Positions 16,970 to 25,526 of a DNA stretch of 44,276 bases are shown here, one piece after another. The position numbers and the translations under genes were made by a program. This stretch comes from Gelidibacter sp039916245. Its GTDB lineage: Bacteria > Bacteroidota > Bacteroidia > Flavobacteriales > Flavobacteriaceae. The stretch lies in NCBI RefSeq assembly GCF_039916245.1, contig NZ_JBDSLS010000103.1:1-44276 (forward strand). The letters run 5' to 3'. The notes under the pieces were generated by a model, which was not told the DNA's origin, made no database searches, and saw only the letters and a program-made list of their open reading frames with translations. Each line of letters begins with the position of its first letter. Position 1 is the stretch's first letter.

Positions 16970-18016
16970 ATGAAAGAAGTTGATTATATCATTGTAGGTT
17001 GTGGATTGGCCGGTATCTCTTTTTGCGAAGAGCTAAGAGCGCATGACAAGTCCTTTGTAGTGTTTGATGATCACTCTCAACAATCATCCATAGTTGCAGC
17101 AGGCTTGTACAATCCAGTCATCTTAAAACGATTTACGGGCGTTTGGAAAGCCAAGGAGCAATTGGATATGGCCAGTGCGTTTTATGAACACTTGGAGAAG
17201 TTATTGGGAGTAACTCTCGATTATAAATTACCTGTTTATAGACGGTTTGCTTCTGTAGAAGAACAAAACGAATGGTTCAATGCTTCTGACAAACCTATGC
17301 TGGAAAACTTTCTATCTCCAAAAGTCATTAAAAATGATAACGCATTTATTGATGCGCCTTTTGGTTTTGGAAAAGTTTTGGAAACCGGCCGCATTGATAC
17401 TTCCGCTTTATTAAAACACTACAAACTGTTTTTGAAAACAATCAACAGTTATAGCACTGAAACTTTTGATCATGCGACGCTAATATTTGATGACGACTCG
17501 CTCATCTATGAAAATATCAAGGCCAAGTACATTGTTTTTGCTGAAGGCTTTGGCATGGTTAAAAATCCATTCTTTAAAAATCTTCCACTTAATGTTGCCA
17601 AGGGCGAGGTATTAACCATCAAAGCTCCGGATCTGAAAATTGATTTTATTTTAAAATCCTCTGTGTTTTTGGTTCCTGAATTGGATGATCACTATTCGCT
17701 AGGCGCTACTTATAACTGGGAAGATAAAACCAATAAGGTTACTAAAGAAGCAAAAATCGAATTGGAGGAGAAGCTAAAAGAGCTTATCAGTTGTCCTTAC
17801 GAAGTCGTGGATCAGGTGGCTGGAATTCGGCCTACGGTTAAGGATAGAAGACCTTTAGTTGGAACCCATCCAGACCACAAAAATATGGCCATTTTAAATG
17901 GTTTGGGAACTCGCGGGGTAATGATCGGACCGTATGTTGCTAAACAATTATTCCAACATTTAGAAAATGGATCTCCTTTGGAATCTGAAATAGATATCAA
18001 ACGCTTTCAGCCTTAG
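16970..18016 (+). CDS. FAD-dependent oxidoreductase, D-amino-acid-oxidase-like family
   Basis: The 348-residue product begins with an FAD-binding Rossmann motif, DYIIVGCGLAGISFCEEL (GxGxxG at about 9-14). It has the expected DAO-fold blocks: GLYNPVILKRFTGVWKA, a middle substrate-domain segment, and the C-terminal flavin-contact segment VAGIRPTVKDRRPLVGTHP followed by NGLGTRGVMIGPYVAK. No signal peptide or membrane helix is seen, so it is probably cytoplasmic. The substrate cannot be read from the sequence; relatives include amino-acid oxidases and tRNA-modifying MnmC-type oxidases. It stands alone after the gld operon and faces the DUF983 gene. The ATG lies only five bases after a TATTTTTG box, which would make the transcript leaderless if that box is used. 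Confidence 0.85.
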   Translation: MKEVDYIIVGCGLAGISFCEELRAHDKSFVVFDDHSQQSSIVAAGLYNPVILKRFTGVWKAKEQLDMASAFYEHLEKLLGVTLDYKLPVYRRFASVEEQNEWFNASDKPMLENFLSPKVIKNDNAFIDAPFGFGKVLETGRIDTSALLKHYKLFLKTINSYSTETFDHATLIFDDDSLIYENIKAKYIVFAEGFGMVKNPFFKNLPLNVAKGEVLTIKAPDLKIDFILKSSVFLVPELDDHYSLGATYNWEDKTNKVTKEAKIELEEKLKELISCPYEVVDQVAGIRPTVKDRRPLVGTHPDHKNMAILNGLGTRGVMIGPYVAKQLFQHLENGSPLESEIDIKRFQP

Positions 18017-18072
18017 GAAATTATTTAAATCCTCGATTGAGAATATTGTGAATTTTGAAAAAAGCCAGTAAA

Positions 18073-18465
18073 CTATTTTTCGACTTTTTTGGCCCAATCC
18101 TTATCGTAGTGAATAAATAAGTTGATCCAAATAGTTCTGGATCCCCGCATAATGATCGGCATAAACACAACAAGGGTGGCCGTAATGGCAATGAATGCAG
18201 TGGTTAAGGTGGAGCCGATAATGTAATAGCTTATGACGAATGCTGCCACAGCAAAGGCAATACCAACGCCATAACTAACATACATAGATCCAAAAAAGAA
18301 CGAGGGTTCCAAACGGTATTTGGTTTGACAATGGGAACATTTTTCGCCGATTTTCAGAGTATCCATCAGCGCATACGGGTTTGGGTTAATATACATTGAT
18401 TCCTCATTGCACTTCGGACAGGTGCCAGTTAAAATACTATACAATTTACTTCCTTTTTTTATCAT
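18073..18465 (-). CDS. DUF983 family membrane protein
   Basis: The 130-residue product has two cysteine pairs before the membrane part, CPKC (residues 15-18, in TGTCPKCNEESM) and CSHC (43-46, in GEKCSHCQTKY), which look like a small zinc ribbon. Two membrane segments follow (about 62-84 and 88-107), and then a short basic tail. The arrangement fits the DUF983 family, whose function is not established. The gene runs against its neighbours, converging with the oxidoreductase gene and diverging from the ABC-F gene 84 bp away. Confidence 0.88.
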   Translation of the reverse strand: MIKKGSKLYSILTGTCPKCNEESMYINPNPYALMDTLKIGEKCSHCQTKYRLEPSFFFGSMYVSYGVGIAFAVAAFVISYYIIGSTLTTAFIAITATLVVFMPIIMRGSRTIWINLFIHYDKDWAKKVEK

Positions 18466-18549
18466 GGTTTTTGATTACTTTTGCATTTTCAAATAAAAAA
18501 CAAAATTAAGATTTTTAAAATCAATGTTTTGTAAAAATACTTACAAATA

Positions 18550-20457
18550 ATGCTCAACATACATAATCTTTCTGTTTCTTTTCAAGGCGAATACCTTTTT
18601 GAAGATATTACTTTCCGGCTTGGTGCTGGCGATAGAATCGGTCTTATCGGAAAAAACGGTGCTGGTAAATCGACCATGCTCAAAATCCTTTCTAAGGAAA
18701 TGGAACCAGATTCTGGCCAAATTGCAGCCGACAAAAATTTAAGTATTGGATTTCTAAAACAAGATATTGATTTTGTTATCGGCAGAACCGTACTTGAAGA
18801 AGCTTATGAGGCATTCACTGAAATTATGGAATTGGAGGCCAAAATAGAAGCTATTAATCATCAATTGGTAGAACGCACAGACTATGAAAGCGAGGTTTAC
18901 CATCAACTCATGGTCGATTTGAGTGATATTCAACACCAATATGAAATCATCGGTGGTTATAATTATCAAGGCGAAACAGAAAAAATCCTCCAAGGTTTAG
19001 GTTTTAAGCGCGAAGATTTTGATAAGTTGACCGATACGTTTTCCGGTGGATGGCGTATGCGTATTGAACTTGCAAAATTATTACTCCAAAATAATGACAT
19101 TCTGCTTTTGGATGAGCCTACCAACCACTTGGACATTGAGTCCATCATTTGGTTAGAAGGGTTTTTGAAGAATTATATTGGAGCCGTGGTTATCGTATCG
19201 CATGATAAGATGTTCTTGGATAATGTGACCAACCGCACTATTGAAATCTCACTTGGTAGAATTTACGATTATAAAAAACCATACTCACAATATTTAGTGC
19301 TTCGTAATGAACTTAAAACGCAACAATTAGCTTCCCAAAAAAACCAGCAAAAACAGATTGAGCAAACTGAAAAGCTGATTGAAAAATTTAGAGCGAAGGC
19401 ATCTAAAGCGACGATGGCACAATCGCTTATCAAAAAGTTGGATCGTATGGATCGGATTGAGGTGGATGAGGATGATAACAGTGTCATGACGCTGAATTTT
19501 CCAGTATCTATAATTCCAGGTAAAGTCGTGGTTGAAGCCCATCATATTTCTAAAAAATATGGCGACCTGCAAGTTCTTAAAAATATTGATTTGAATGTGG
19601 AACGCGAAAGCAAAATTGCTTTTGTAGGTCAGAACGGACAAGGAAAATCTACTTTGGCAAAAATCATTGTAGGTGAATTGAAGCACGAAGGCCAGATGAA
19701 ACTTGGCCATAATGTTCAAATTGGTTATTTCGCTCAAAATCAGGCAGAATATTTGGATGGCAATAAAACCGTGCTTGACACCATGATTGATGCAGCCAAC
19801 GAAAAAAATAGAAGCAAGGTGCGTGATATTTTAGGATCTTTTCTATTTAGAGGCGAAGAGGCTGAAAAATACGTAAGAGTTCTTTCGGGAGGCGAACGTA
19901 ACCGTTTGGCTTTAGCTAAATTATTATTGCAACCTTTGAATGTGCTTGTCATGGATGAGCCTACCAACCACTTGGACATTAAATCTAAAAATGTCTTGAA
20001 AGAAGCGTTAAAGAAATTTGAAGGCACCTTAATTTTAGTATCGCACGATAGGGATTTCCTTCAAGGCTTGACCAAAAGCGTTTATGAGTTTAAAGATCAA
20101 AAAATCAAGGAGTATCTAGGCGACATCGATTTTTATTTGGAACAACGTAACGTTGAGAATTTACGTGAAGTTGAAAAACGTGATGTCATCAAAGAAGAGC
20201 CCAAAGAAACCAATAAGCAATCCTACGAAGATCAGAAAAAACAAAAGTCATTAAATAACAGGTTGAGCAATGTTGAGGCTAAAATAAGCCAACATGAAAA
20301 GGACATCAAAGCGATGGATGTGAATCTGGCAGCAGATTACGATAAAACCGTTGCTGATCCAAAGTTTTTTGACCATTATGAAACCAAAAAGAAGAAATTG
20401 ACTAAGTTAATGGCAGAGTGGGAAACCATTCAGGAAGAACTTGAACATATAAGTTAA
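18550..20457 (+). CDS. ABC-F family ATPase
   Basis: ABC-F proteins have two ABC ATPase domains but no membrane domain and act on the ribosome or in related soluble roles. The 635-residue product has Walker A GKNGAGKST, signature FSGGWRMRIELAK and Walker B LLLLDEPTNHLD in the first half. The second half has Walker A GQNGQGKST, signature LSGGERNRLALAK and LVMDEPTNHLD. A charged helical linker lies between them (about 250-310). A C-terminal coiled-coil extension (about 530-635) resembles that of Uup/YdiF-type proteins. Which ABC-F subgroup it belongs to is not clear, and nothing marks it as a resistance factor. The CPXCG gene starts 7 bp downstream. Confidence 0.95.
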   Translation: MLNIHNLSVSFQGEYLFEDITFRLGAGDRIGLIGKNGAGKSTMLKILSKEMEPDSGQIAADKNLSIGFLKQDIDFVIGRTVLEEAYEAFTEIMELEAKIEAINHQLVERTDYESEVYHQLMVDLSDIQHQYEIIGGYNYQGETEKILQGLGFKREDFDKLTDTFSGGWRMRIELAKLLLQNNDILLLDEPTNHLDIESIIWLEGFLKNYIGAVVIVSHDKMFLDNVTNRTIEISLGRIYDYKKPYSQYLVLRNELKTQQLASQKNQQKQIEQTEKLIEKFRAKASKATMAQSLIKKLDRMDRIEVDEDDNSVMTLNFPVSIIPGKVVVEAHHISKKYGDLQVLKNIDLNVERESKIAFVGQNGQGKSTLAKIIVGELKHEGQMKLGHNVQIGYFAQNQAEYLDGNKTVLDTMIDAANEKNRSKVRDILGSFLFRGEEAEKYVRVLSGGERNRLALAKLLLQPLNVLVMDEPTNHLDIKSKNVLKEALKKFEGTLILVSHDRDFLQGLTKSVYEFKDQKIKEYLGDIDFYLEQRNVENLREVEKRDVIKEEPKETNKQSYEDQKKQKSLNNRLSNVEAKISQHEKDIKAMDVNLAADYDKTVADPKFFDHYETKKKKLTKLMAEWETIQEELEHIS

Positions 20458-20464
20458 AACCATT

Positions 20465-20647
20465 ATGGAAGAACATTTTTTTCAATGTCCCTATTGTTGG
20501 GAAGAGATTTCAATGCTCATTGATTATTCTGTTCCGCACCAAAGTTATGTCGAAGACTGCGAGGTGTGTTGCAATCCCATTCAAATTACCGTTACAGTTT
20601 CTGATGGTCAACTTGAAGCTTTTTCTGCAGAAAGTATTGAACAATAG
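20465..20647 (+). CDS. CPXCG-motif cysteine-rich small protein
   Basis: The 60-residue product starts MEEHFFQCPYCWEEISMLID and contains CPYC (8-11) and CEVCC (33-37), four of whose cysteines could bind one zinc ion. This matches the small CPXCG cysteine-rich family found widely in Gram-negative bacteria; no function is known to me. It lies 7 bp after the ABC-F gene and is probably cotranscribed with it. Confidence 0.88.
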   Translation: MEEHFFQCPYCWEEISMLIDYSVPHQSYVEDCEVCCNPIQITVTVSDGQLEAFSAESIEQ

Positions 20648-20737
20648 TCTGTTGCTGTAATTCAGTTAATGCCTCCATTTCGAAATTATCTTTAGACACG
20701 TGTAAAAGCAATTCATTATTATGCTAATTTTAATGAT

Positions 20738-22009
20738 ATGCAAGAGAACTTTCTACATTACGTTTGGCAATTTAAGAAGTTTGACACCGCTCATTTAAAA
20801 ACGACAACGGGTGAGGCCATCGCTTTGCTCAATAATGGACAGTATAATTTAAATGGAGGTCCAGATTTTTTCAATGCACAACTTAAAATAGATGATCAAT
20901 TATGGGCAGGTAATGTGGAGATCCACATTAAATCGAGCGATTGGTATGTCCATAATCATGAATTAGATGCGGCCTATGACAATGTCATCCTTCATGTGGT
21001 CTATGAACATGACACGGATATTTTTAGAAAAGACAATTCCAAAATTCCCACTTTACAATTAAATGATTTAATCCATAAAAATGTTCTCCATAACTATCAA
21101 AAGTTGTTGATGACGCCTTCCAAATGGATCAATTGCGAAAATGATATTGCCGAAGTCGATGATTTTTTGATGTCCAATTGGCTAGAGCGTTTGTATATTG
21201 AACGTCTCGAACGAAAATCGAGAGCCATCAAAATCTTATTAAAGTCTTCAAAAAACGATTGGGAAGGTGTTTTATTTAAGCTTTTGGCGAAAAATTTTGG
21301 TCTAAAAGTAAATGGCGATGCGTTTTTTAGTATGGCTAATTCTTTTGATTTTTCAATAGTCCGGAAAATGCAATCACAACCTTTACAATTAGAAGCTTTG
21401 TTTTTTGGACAATTTGGATTGTTGGAAATAAATATTGAAAATGCCTATTATTTGAATTTGGTTAAAGAGTATCAATTTTTAAAACAGAAATTTAAGCTGT
21501 CCAATGATCAAGTTTTACCACTTCAGTTTTTTAGATTAAGACCACCAAATTTTCCGACCATTAGGCTGTCTCAATTAGCAATGCTTTACCATCAGCATCA
21601 CAGTTTGTTTGCAAAGATTATGAATGCAGAAACAATTGAACCTTTATATGAACTATTCCACGTCACAACCTCTGAGTATTGGAATACCCATTTTACCTTT
21701 GAAAAGTTATCGCAGTCGTCGAAAAAATCGCTGACTAAGAGTTTCGTTGATTTGTTGTTGATCAATACCATTCTTCCGCTAAGATTTTGTTATCAGCAAA
21801 ATCAAGGTGGAAACGCTGCAGAATCCAGTCTTTTGATGGCACAAAAAATTGCATCTGAACAAAATGGAATTATTACAGCCTTTAATAATCTAAGGCCTAT
21901 GTCAAACTCATCTCTAACATCTCAAGCCTTGATTCAGTTAAAAACAGAGTATTGTGACAAGAACCGATGTATGAGCTGTGCCATTGGAAATTCGCTCTTA
22001 GTCAAATAG
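20738..22009 (+). CDS. DUF2851 family protein
   Basis: The 423-residue product matches the Bacteroidota DUF2851 family in its start (MQENFLHYVWQFKKF) and in the block GQYNLNGGPDFFNAQLKIDD. It also has AGNVEIHIKSSDWYVHNHELDAAYDNVILHVV, which carries several conserved His/Asp residues (residues about 66-96). It closes with a cysteine cluster, CDKNRCMSCAIG. The charged His-rich N-terminal part looks enzyme-like, perhaps metal-binding, but no activity is established. No signal peptide is seen. The gene stands 90 bp after the CPXCG gene. Confidence 0.88.
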   Translation: MQENFLHYVWQFKKFDTAHLKTTTGEAIALLNNGQYNLNGGPDFFNAQLKIDDQLWAGNVEIHIKSSDWYVHNHELDAAYDNVILHVVYEHDTDIFRKDNSKIPTLQLNDLIHKNVLHNYQKLLMTPSKWINCENDIAEVDDFLMSNWLERLYIERLERKSRAIKILLKSSKNDWEGVLFKLLAKNFGLKVNGDAFFSMANSFDFSIVRKMQSQPLQLEALFFGQFGLLEINIENAYYLNLVKEYQFLKQKFKLSNDQVLPLQFFRLRPPNFPTIRLSQLAMLYHQHHSLFAKIMNAETIEPLYELFHVTTSEYWNTHFTFEKLSQSSKKSLTKSFVDLLLINTILPLRFCYQQNQGGNAAESSLLMAQKIASEQNGIITAFNNLRPMSNSSLTSQALIQLKTEYCDKNRCMSCAIGNSLLVK

Positions 22010-22051
22010 AATCTATACACTACAAATACTAAAAAAATAGTAACTTGCAGC

Positions 22052-22279
22052 ATGAACATTTTTTATAGAGCTTTATTATATTTTCAAAAACGCGGGTACT
22101 ACGTTTGTCAACGTATTGCAGACAGATTGGGCATTAGAGCCAAAGTAGTCCGTACCACGTTTTTGTACCTTACCTTTGTGACCCTTGGTTTTGGGTTTGC
22201 TTTGTATTTATTTATTGCATTTTGGATGCGAATCAAAGATTTAATTTACACGAAACGTTCTTCTGTTTTCGATTTGTAA
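22052..22279 (+). CDS. small PspC-domain membrane protein
   Basis: The 75-residue product contains a single PspC-like domain: an amphipathic start (RALLYFQKRGYYVCQRIADRLGI), then VVRTTFLYLTFV and a membrane helix (about 37-60, TLGFGFALYLFIAFWMRI). PspC domains belong to the phage-shock envelope-stress system, but this stand-alone form lacks the longer partners and may simply be a small inner-membrane protein. It lies 42 bp after the DUF2851 gene. The start is chosen at the ATG giving the full domain. Confidence 0.8.
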   Translation: MNIFYRALLYFQKRGYYVCQRIADRLGIRAKVVRTTFLYLTFVTLGFGFALYLFIAFWMRIKDLIYTKRSSVFDL

Positions 22280-22528
22280 CGCATACCTTCTTTTATACCA
22301 TTAAGAGTTTATCTACTTCATAAAAAAACCTATCAGATAATGAAAATCGAGTTTAAAGAGGTTCAAGGATTCTGTTTAGGTATCCTTAAAATCTTGTAAA
22401 TTAAAGGCACTATAAAATATTGATTCGCCTAATTTTCTTTTTAACGGGCAAATTTTTATAAAATCAATTATTTTTAGCATCTTGTGGTGTTTTTTAAACA
22501 ATTATAACTAACCACATAAAATTTACTT

Positions 22529-24601
22529 ATGAAGAACTATCTTCTTGCTCTATTTAGTACACTATTACCAGTTTTGATTTTTGCCCAAGATTTTAACATT
22601 AAAGGAGAAGTATTAAACCCTTCTACTAATATTAATGACGGGGTTATTAGTGTAACTGTAACAGGAGGTGTTCCTCCTTACACTTTCAGGTGGAGCAATC
22701 ATAGTACACCTTTAAACTCGAGTGAAGCGACAGGTCTGACCGAAGGAGTGCCATATACTGTGATTGTTACTGATGCTGTTGGAGATAGTAAAACGGCAGT
22801 CTATACAGTAAAAAGCCAAGCCATTACCGAAATTTTTAACGGGATAATGACCCCTGCAGTTGCTGCTTTAGGCGGCGTTTTGTTTTGGGATCCATTTGCC
22901 GCTGTAGGTATTTATGATCCGGTTGTATATGCTGATCTTAAGCTAATTGGTGTTCCAGATTGGATTAGTGGCATAGAAAATAAGTATGTGCTTAAGCAAT
23001 GGCTGAAACCGGAAGGTGCTGAAATTGCCAAAAATGATGCCATCGCTATCATAACGGATAAAGACGGAAAAGAGATTACAGTAAACTCAGATGTAAGAGG
23101 GAAGCTGAAGCATCTTCTTGCCGAAGGAAAAACCATTTATAATTCTGATAATAAAAAGCACGTCATTGAGGAAGGGGCGCACAATTTCGCTCAAGTAATT
23201 TATGATAAACCCTTAGTTTTAACCCACCCTAACGGAGATCCTCTGACCAAACCGATTCCCTTTATTGTGATTTGGTTAGTGTTAGGAGCTGTGTTTTTTA
23301 CTATAAGAATGGGCTTTATCAATTTCAAAGGATTTAGACATGCGCTCGATTTGGCTCGTGGCAAATATGATGATCCTGATGCTCCAGGTCAAGTAACCCA
23401 TTTTCAGGCCTTAGCTACAGCGGTTTCAGGTACTGTTGGTTTGGGCAACATTGCTGGGGTTGCTGTTGCGGTATCTTTGGGTGGTGCAGGTGCAACATTC
23501 TGGATGATTGTATGTGGATTGTTAGGAATGTCAACAAAGTTTGTGGAATGTACCTTGGGTGTGAAGTATAGAGATATTTTACCTGATGGTCGTGTATTTG
23601 GTGGTCCAATGAATTATTTACGTTACGGACTCGAAAAGCGTAATATGAAGGGCTTTGGTAAAGTTTTAGCTGGTGTATTTGCAGTGTTAGGTGTTGGTGC
23701 CTCTTTTGGCGGAGGAAATATGTTCCAAGCCAACCAATCTTTTGAGCAGTTGGCCGGTCAATTTCCATTTATGGTTGGTAACGGTTTTTGGTTTGGTATT
23801 GTTACAGCCGTTTTAGTGGGTGTAGTAATCATTGGAGGCATCAGTAGTATAGCGAGAGTAACAGGAAAAGTAGTTCCGGTTATGGCCTCTATTTACATTG
23901 TTGCGTCTTTAACCGTTATTATTATGAACATCCAAAATATTGGTCCTGCGTTTACCGCTATTTTTGATGGTGCTTTTAGTCCGTCGGCATTAAAAGGTGG
24001 CGTAATAGGTGTTTTGGTAGTAGGTTTTCAGCGGGCAGCATTCTCAAATGAGGCCGGTGTTGGTTCGGCAGCAATAGCACATAGTACAGCAAAAACCAAT
24101 AATCCACCATCAGAAGGTTTTGTGGCCTTGTTGGAACCGTTTATTGACACGGTTGTAGTTTGTACATTGACTGCATTGGTGTTGATTTTTACAGGAATGC
24201 ATGAAGTAGAAGGTATGGCAGGTGCACAATTAACCTCTGATGCCTTTGGAAGTCAAATTTCTTGGTTCCCATATGTTTTGGCATTGGCGGTATTTTTATT
24301 TGCATTTTCGACAATGATTTCATGGTCCTATTATGGAATGAGAGCTTGGACTTACTTATTCGGAAAAAGTAAAAAGGTGGAATTCGCCTATAAAATGTTA
24401 TTCTTGGTTTTTGTGGTTATTGGTGCCTCTGTAAGTTTAGGAGCTGTTCTCGATTTCTCAGATATGATGATTTTGGCGATGGCTTTCCCTAATATTATAG
24501 GATTGTACATTATGTCAACAGAAGTCAAGGTTGATTTAGATGCTTATGTTAAAAAATTAAAAGCCAATCTGCTTTACAAAAAGCAGGAGACACATAAATA
24601 A
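22529..24601 (+). CDS. alanine/glycine:cation symporter (AGCS) family protein with periplasmic and lipoyl-like extension
   Basis: The C-terminal part (about 241-680) is a sodium or proton amino-acid symporter of the AGCS family. It begins IPFIVIWLVLGAVFFTIRMG and carries the core block TAVSGTVGLGNIAGVAVAVS, then GLLGMSTKFVE, AAFSNEAGVGSAAIAHSTAK and about ten membrane helices. The extra first 240 residues are unusual: a signal peptide (1-20, ending IFAQ), an SprB-like repeat (about 34-85, with GGVPPYTFRWSNHST and VIVTDAVGD), a hydrophobic segment (about 102-124), and a biotinyl/lipoyl-like domain (about 150-204) with LKPEGAEIAKNDAIAIITDK placing Lys178 at the usual attachment-turn position. 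Substrate is unknown; alanine, glycine or glutamine are typical. Confidence 0.9.
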   Translation: MKNYLLALFSTLLPVLIFAQDFNIKGEVLNPSTNINDGVISVTVTGGVPPYTFRWSNHSTPLNSSEATGLTEGVPYTVIVTDAVGDSKTAVYTVKSQAITEIFNGIMTPAVAALGGVLFWDPFAAVGIYDPVVYADLKLIGVPDWISGIENKYVLKQWLKPEGAEIAKNDAIAIITDKDGKEITVNSDVRGKLKHLLAEGKTIYNSDNKKHVIEEGAHNFAQVIYDKPLVLTHPNGDPLTKPIPFIVIWLVLGAVFFTIRMGFINFKGFRHALDLARGKYDDPDAPGQVTHFQALATAVSGTVGLGNIAGVAVAVSLGGAGATFWMIVCGLLGMSTKFVECTLGVKYRDILPDGRVFGGPMNYLRYGLEKRNMKGFGKVLAGVFAVLGVGASFGGGNMFQANQSFEQLAGQFPFMVGNGFWFGIVTAVLVGVVIIGGISSIARVTGKVVPVMASIYIVASLTVIIMNIQNIGPAFTAIFDGAFSPSALKGGVIGVLVVGFQRAAFSNEAGVGSAAIAHSTAKTNNPPSEGFVALLEPFIDTVVVCTLTALVLIFTGMHEVEGMAGAQLTSDAFGSQISWFPYVLALAVFLFAFSTMISWSYYGMRAWTYLFGKSKKVEFAYKMLFLVFVVIGASVSLGAVLDFSDMMILAMAFPNIIGLYIMSTEVKVDLDAYVKKLKANLLYKKQETHK

Positions 24602-24616
24602 ATAAATAAATATATT

Positions 24617-25510
24617 ATGTCATTTAAATCCCATTTCAGGTTTTCTAACAGTCAACGGAATGGGGTTTTTTTATTGGCTATGCTCATCGTTGTCTTTCAA
24701 TGCATTTACGCTTTCGTTGATTTTTCTTCGGAAGAACTACAGGCAGATGCAAAAGCCTTGCAAAAATTCAGACAACAAGTCGATTCATTAAAAAGGGAAG
24801 ATGCAGATAAAAATAAACCGAAAGTCTATCCTTTCAATCCCAATTATATTACAGATTTTAAAGGCTACACGCTCGGAATGTCCACCGATGAAATTGACCG
24901 ATTGTTGGAATTTAGAGAAAAAGATCAATGGATCAATTCTGCAAAACAGTTTCAGGAAGTTACCAAGGTTTCAGATTCCTTATTGGATGCATTAGCGCCA
25001 TTATTCAACTTTCCAGAGTGGGTTACGAATTCCAAGCCAAAAAGCAATTGGGTTGATTATTCTAAAAATCCAAGTCAAAACTCATTTCGAGCAAAAACCA
25101 ACGATCAAAAAATAGATTTGAATACGGCCACAGCTCAAGATTTACAGAAAGTAAATGGCATTGGCGAAAAGCTCTCCGACAACATCATCAAATATCGTAA
25201 TAAGTTTAAAGGCGGTTTTATTTCAGAAATCCAACTTCAGGACATTTATGGATTGTCACCAGAAGTCATCGAACGTGTCAAAAATGACTTTGCAGTTAAA
25301 ACCCCAAGAGCAATTGAAAAGATCAATCTCAATACGGCTACAAAAGACCAATTGGTCACAGTTCAGTATATTGATTATGAAATAGCGCACTATATTATTG
25401 AGCAAAGAACATTGAGAGATGGCTATAAATCATTTGATGAGTTATTGAAAGTTAAAAACTTCCCCGTCCAAAAATTTGATATAATTAAGTTATATTTGAC
25501 CCTCAATTAA
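24617..25510 (+). CDS. helix-hairpin-helix protein (ComEA-like)
   Basis: The 297-residue product has one N-terminal membrane segment (about 16-34, GVFLLAMLIVVFQCIYAFV), so it is probably anchored with the rest outside the cytoplasm. Three helix-hairpin-helix-like modules follow, at about 75-130, 155-215 and 230-295. Two of them open with INLNTA-type signatures (KIDLNTATAQDLQKVNGIGE and KINLNTATKDQLVTVQYI). Such modules bind DNA non-specifically, as in the competence protein ComEA, but a DNA-uptake role here is only a possibility. The gene lies 15 bp after the transporter and 16 bp before the acyl-CoA dehydrogenase, suggesting cotranscription. Confidence 0.85.
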   Translation: MSFKSHFRFSNSQRNGVFLLAMLIVVFQCIYAFVDFSSEELQADAKALQKFRQQVDSLKREDADKNKPKVYPFNPNYITDFKGYTLGMSTDEIDRLLEFREKDQWINSAKQFQEVTKVSDSLLDALAPLFNFPEWVTNSKPKSNWVDYSKNPSQNSFRAKTNDQKIDLNTATAQDLQKVNGIGEKLSDNIIKYRNKFKGGFISEIQLQDIYGLSPEVIERVKNDFAVKTPRAIEKINLNTATKDQLVTVQYIDYEIAHYIIEQRTLRDGYKSFDELLKVKNFPVQKFDIIKLYLTLN

Positions 25511-25526
25511 ATGAAAAAGAAAGCAT

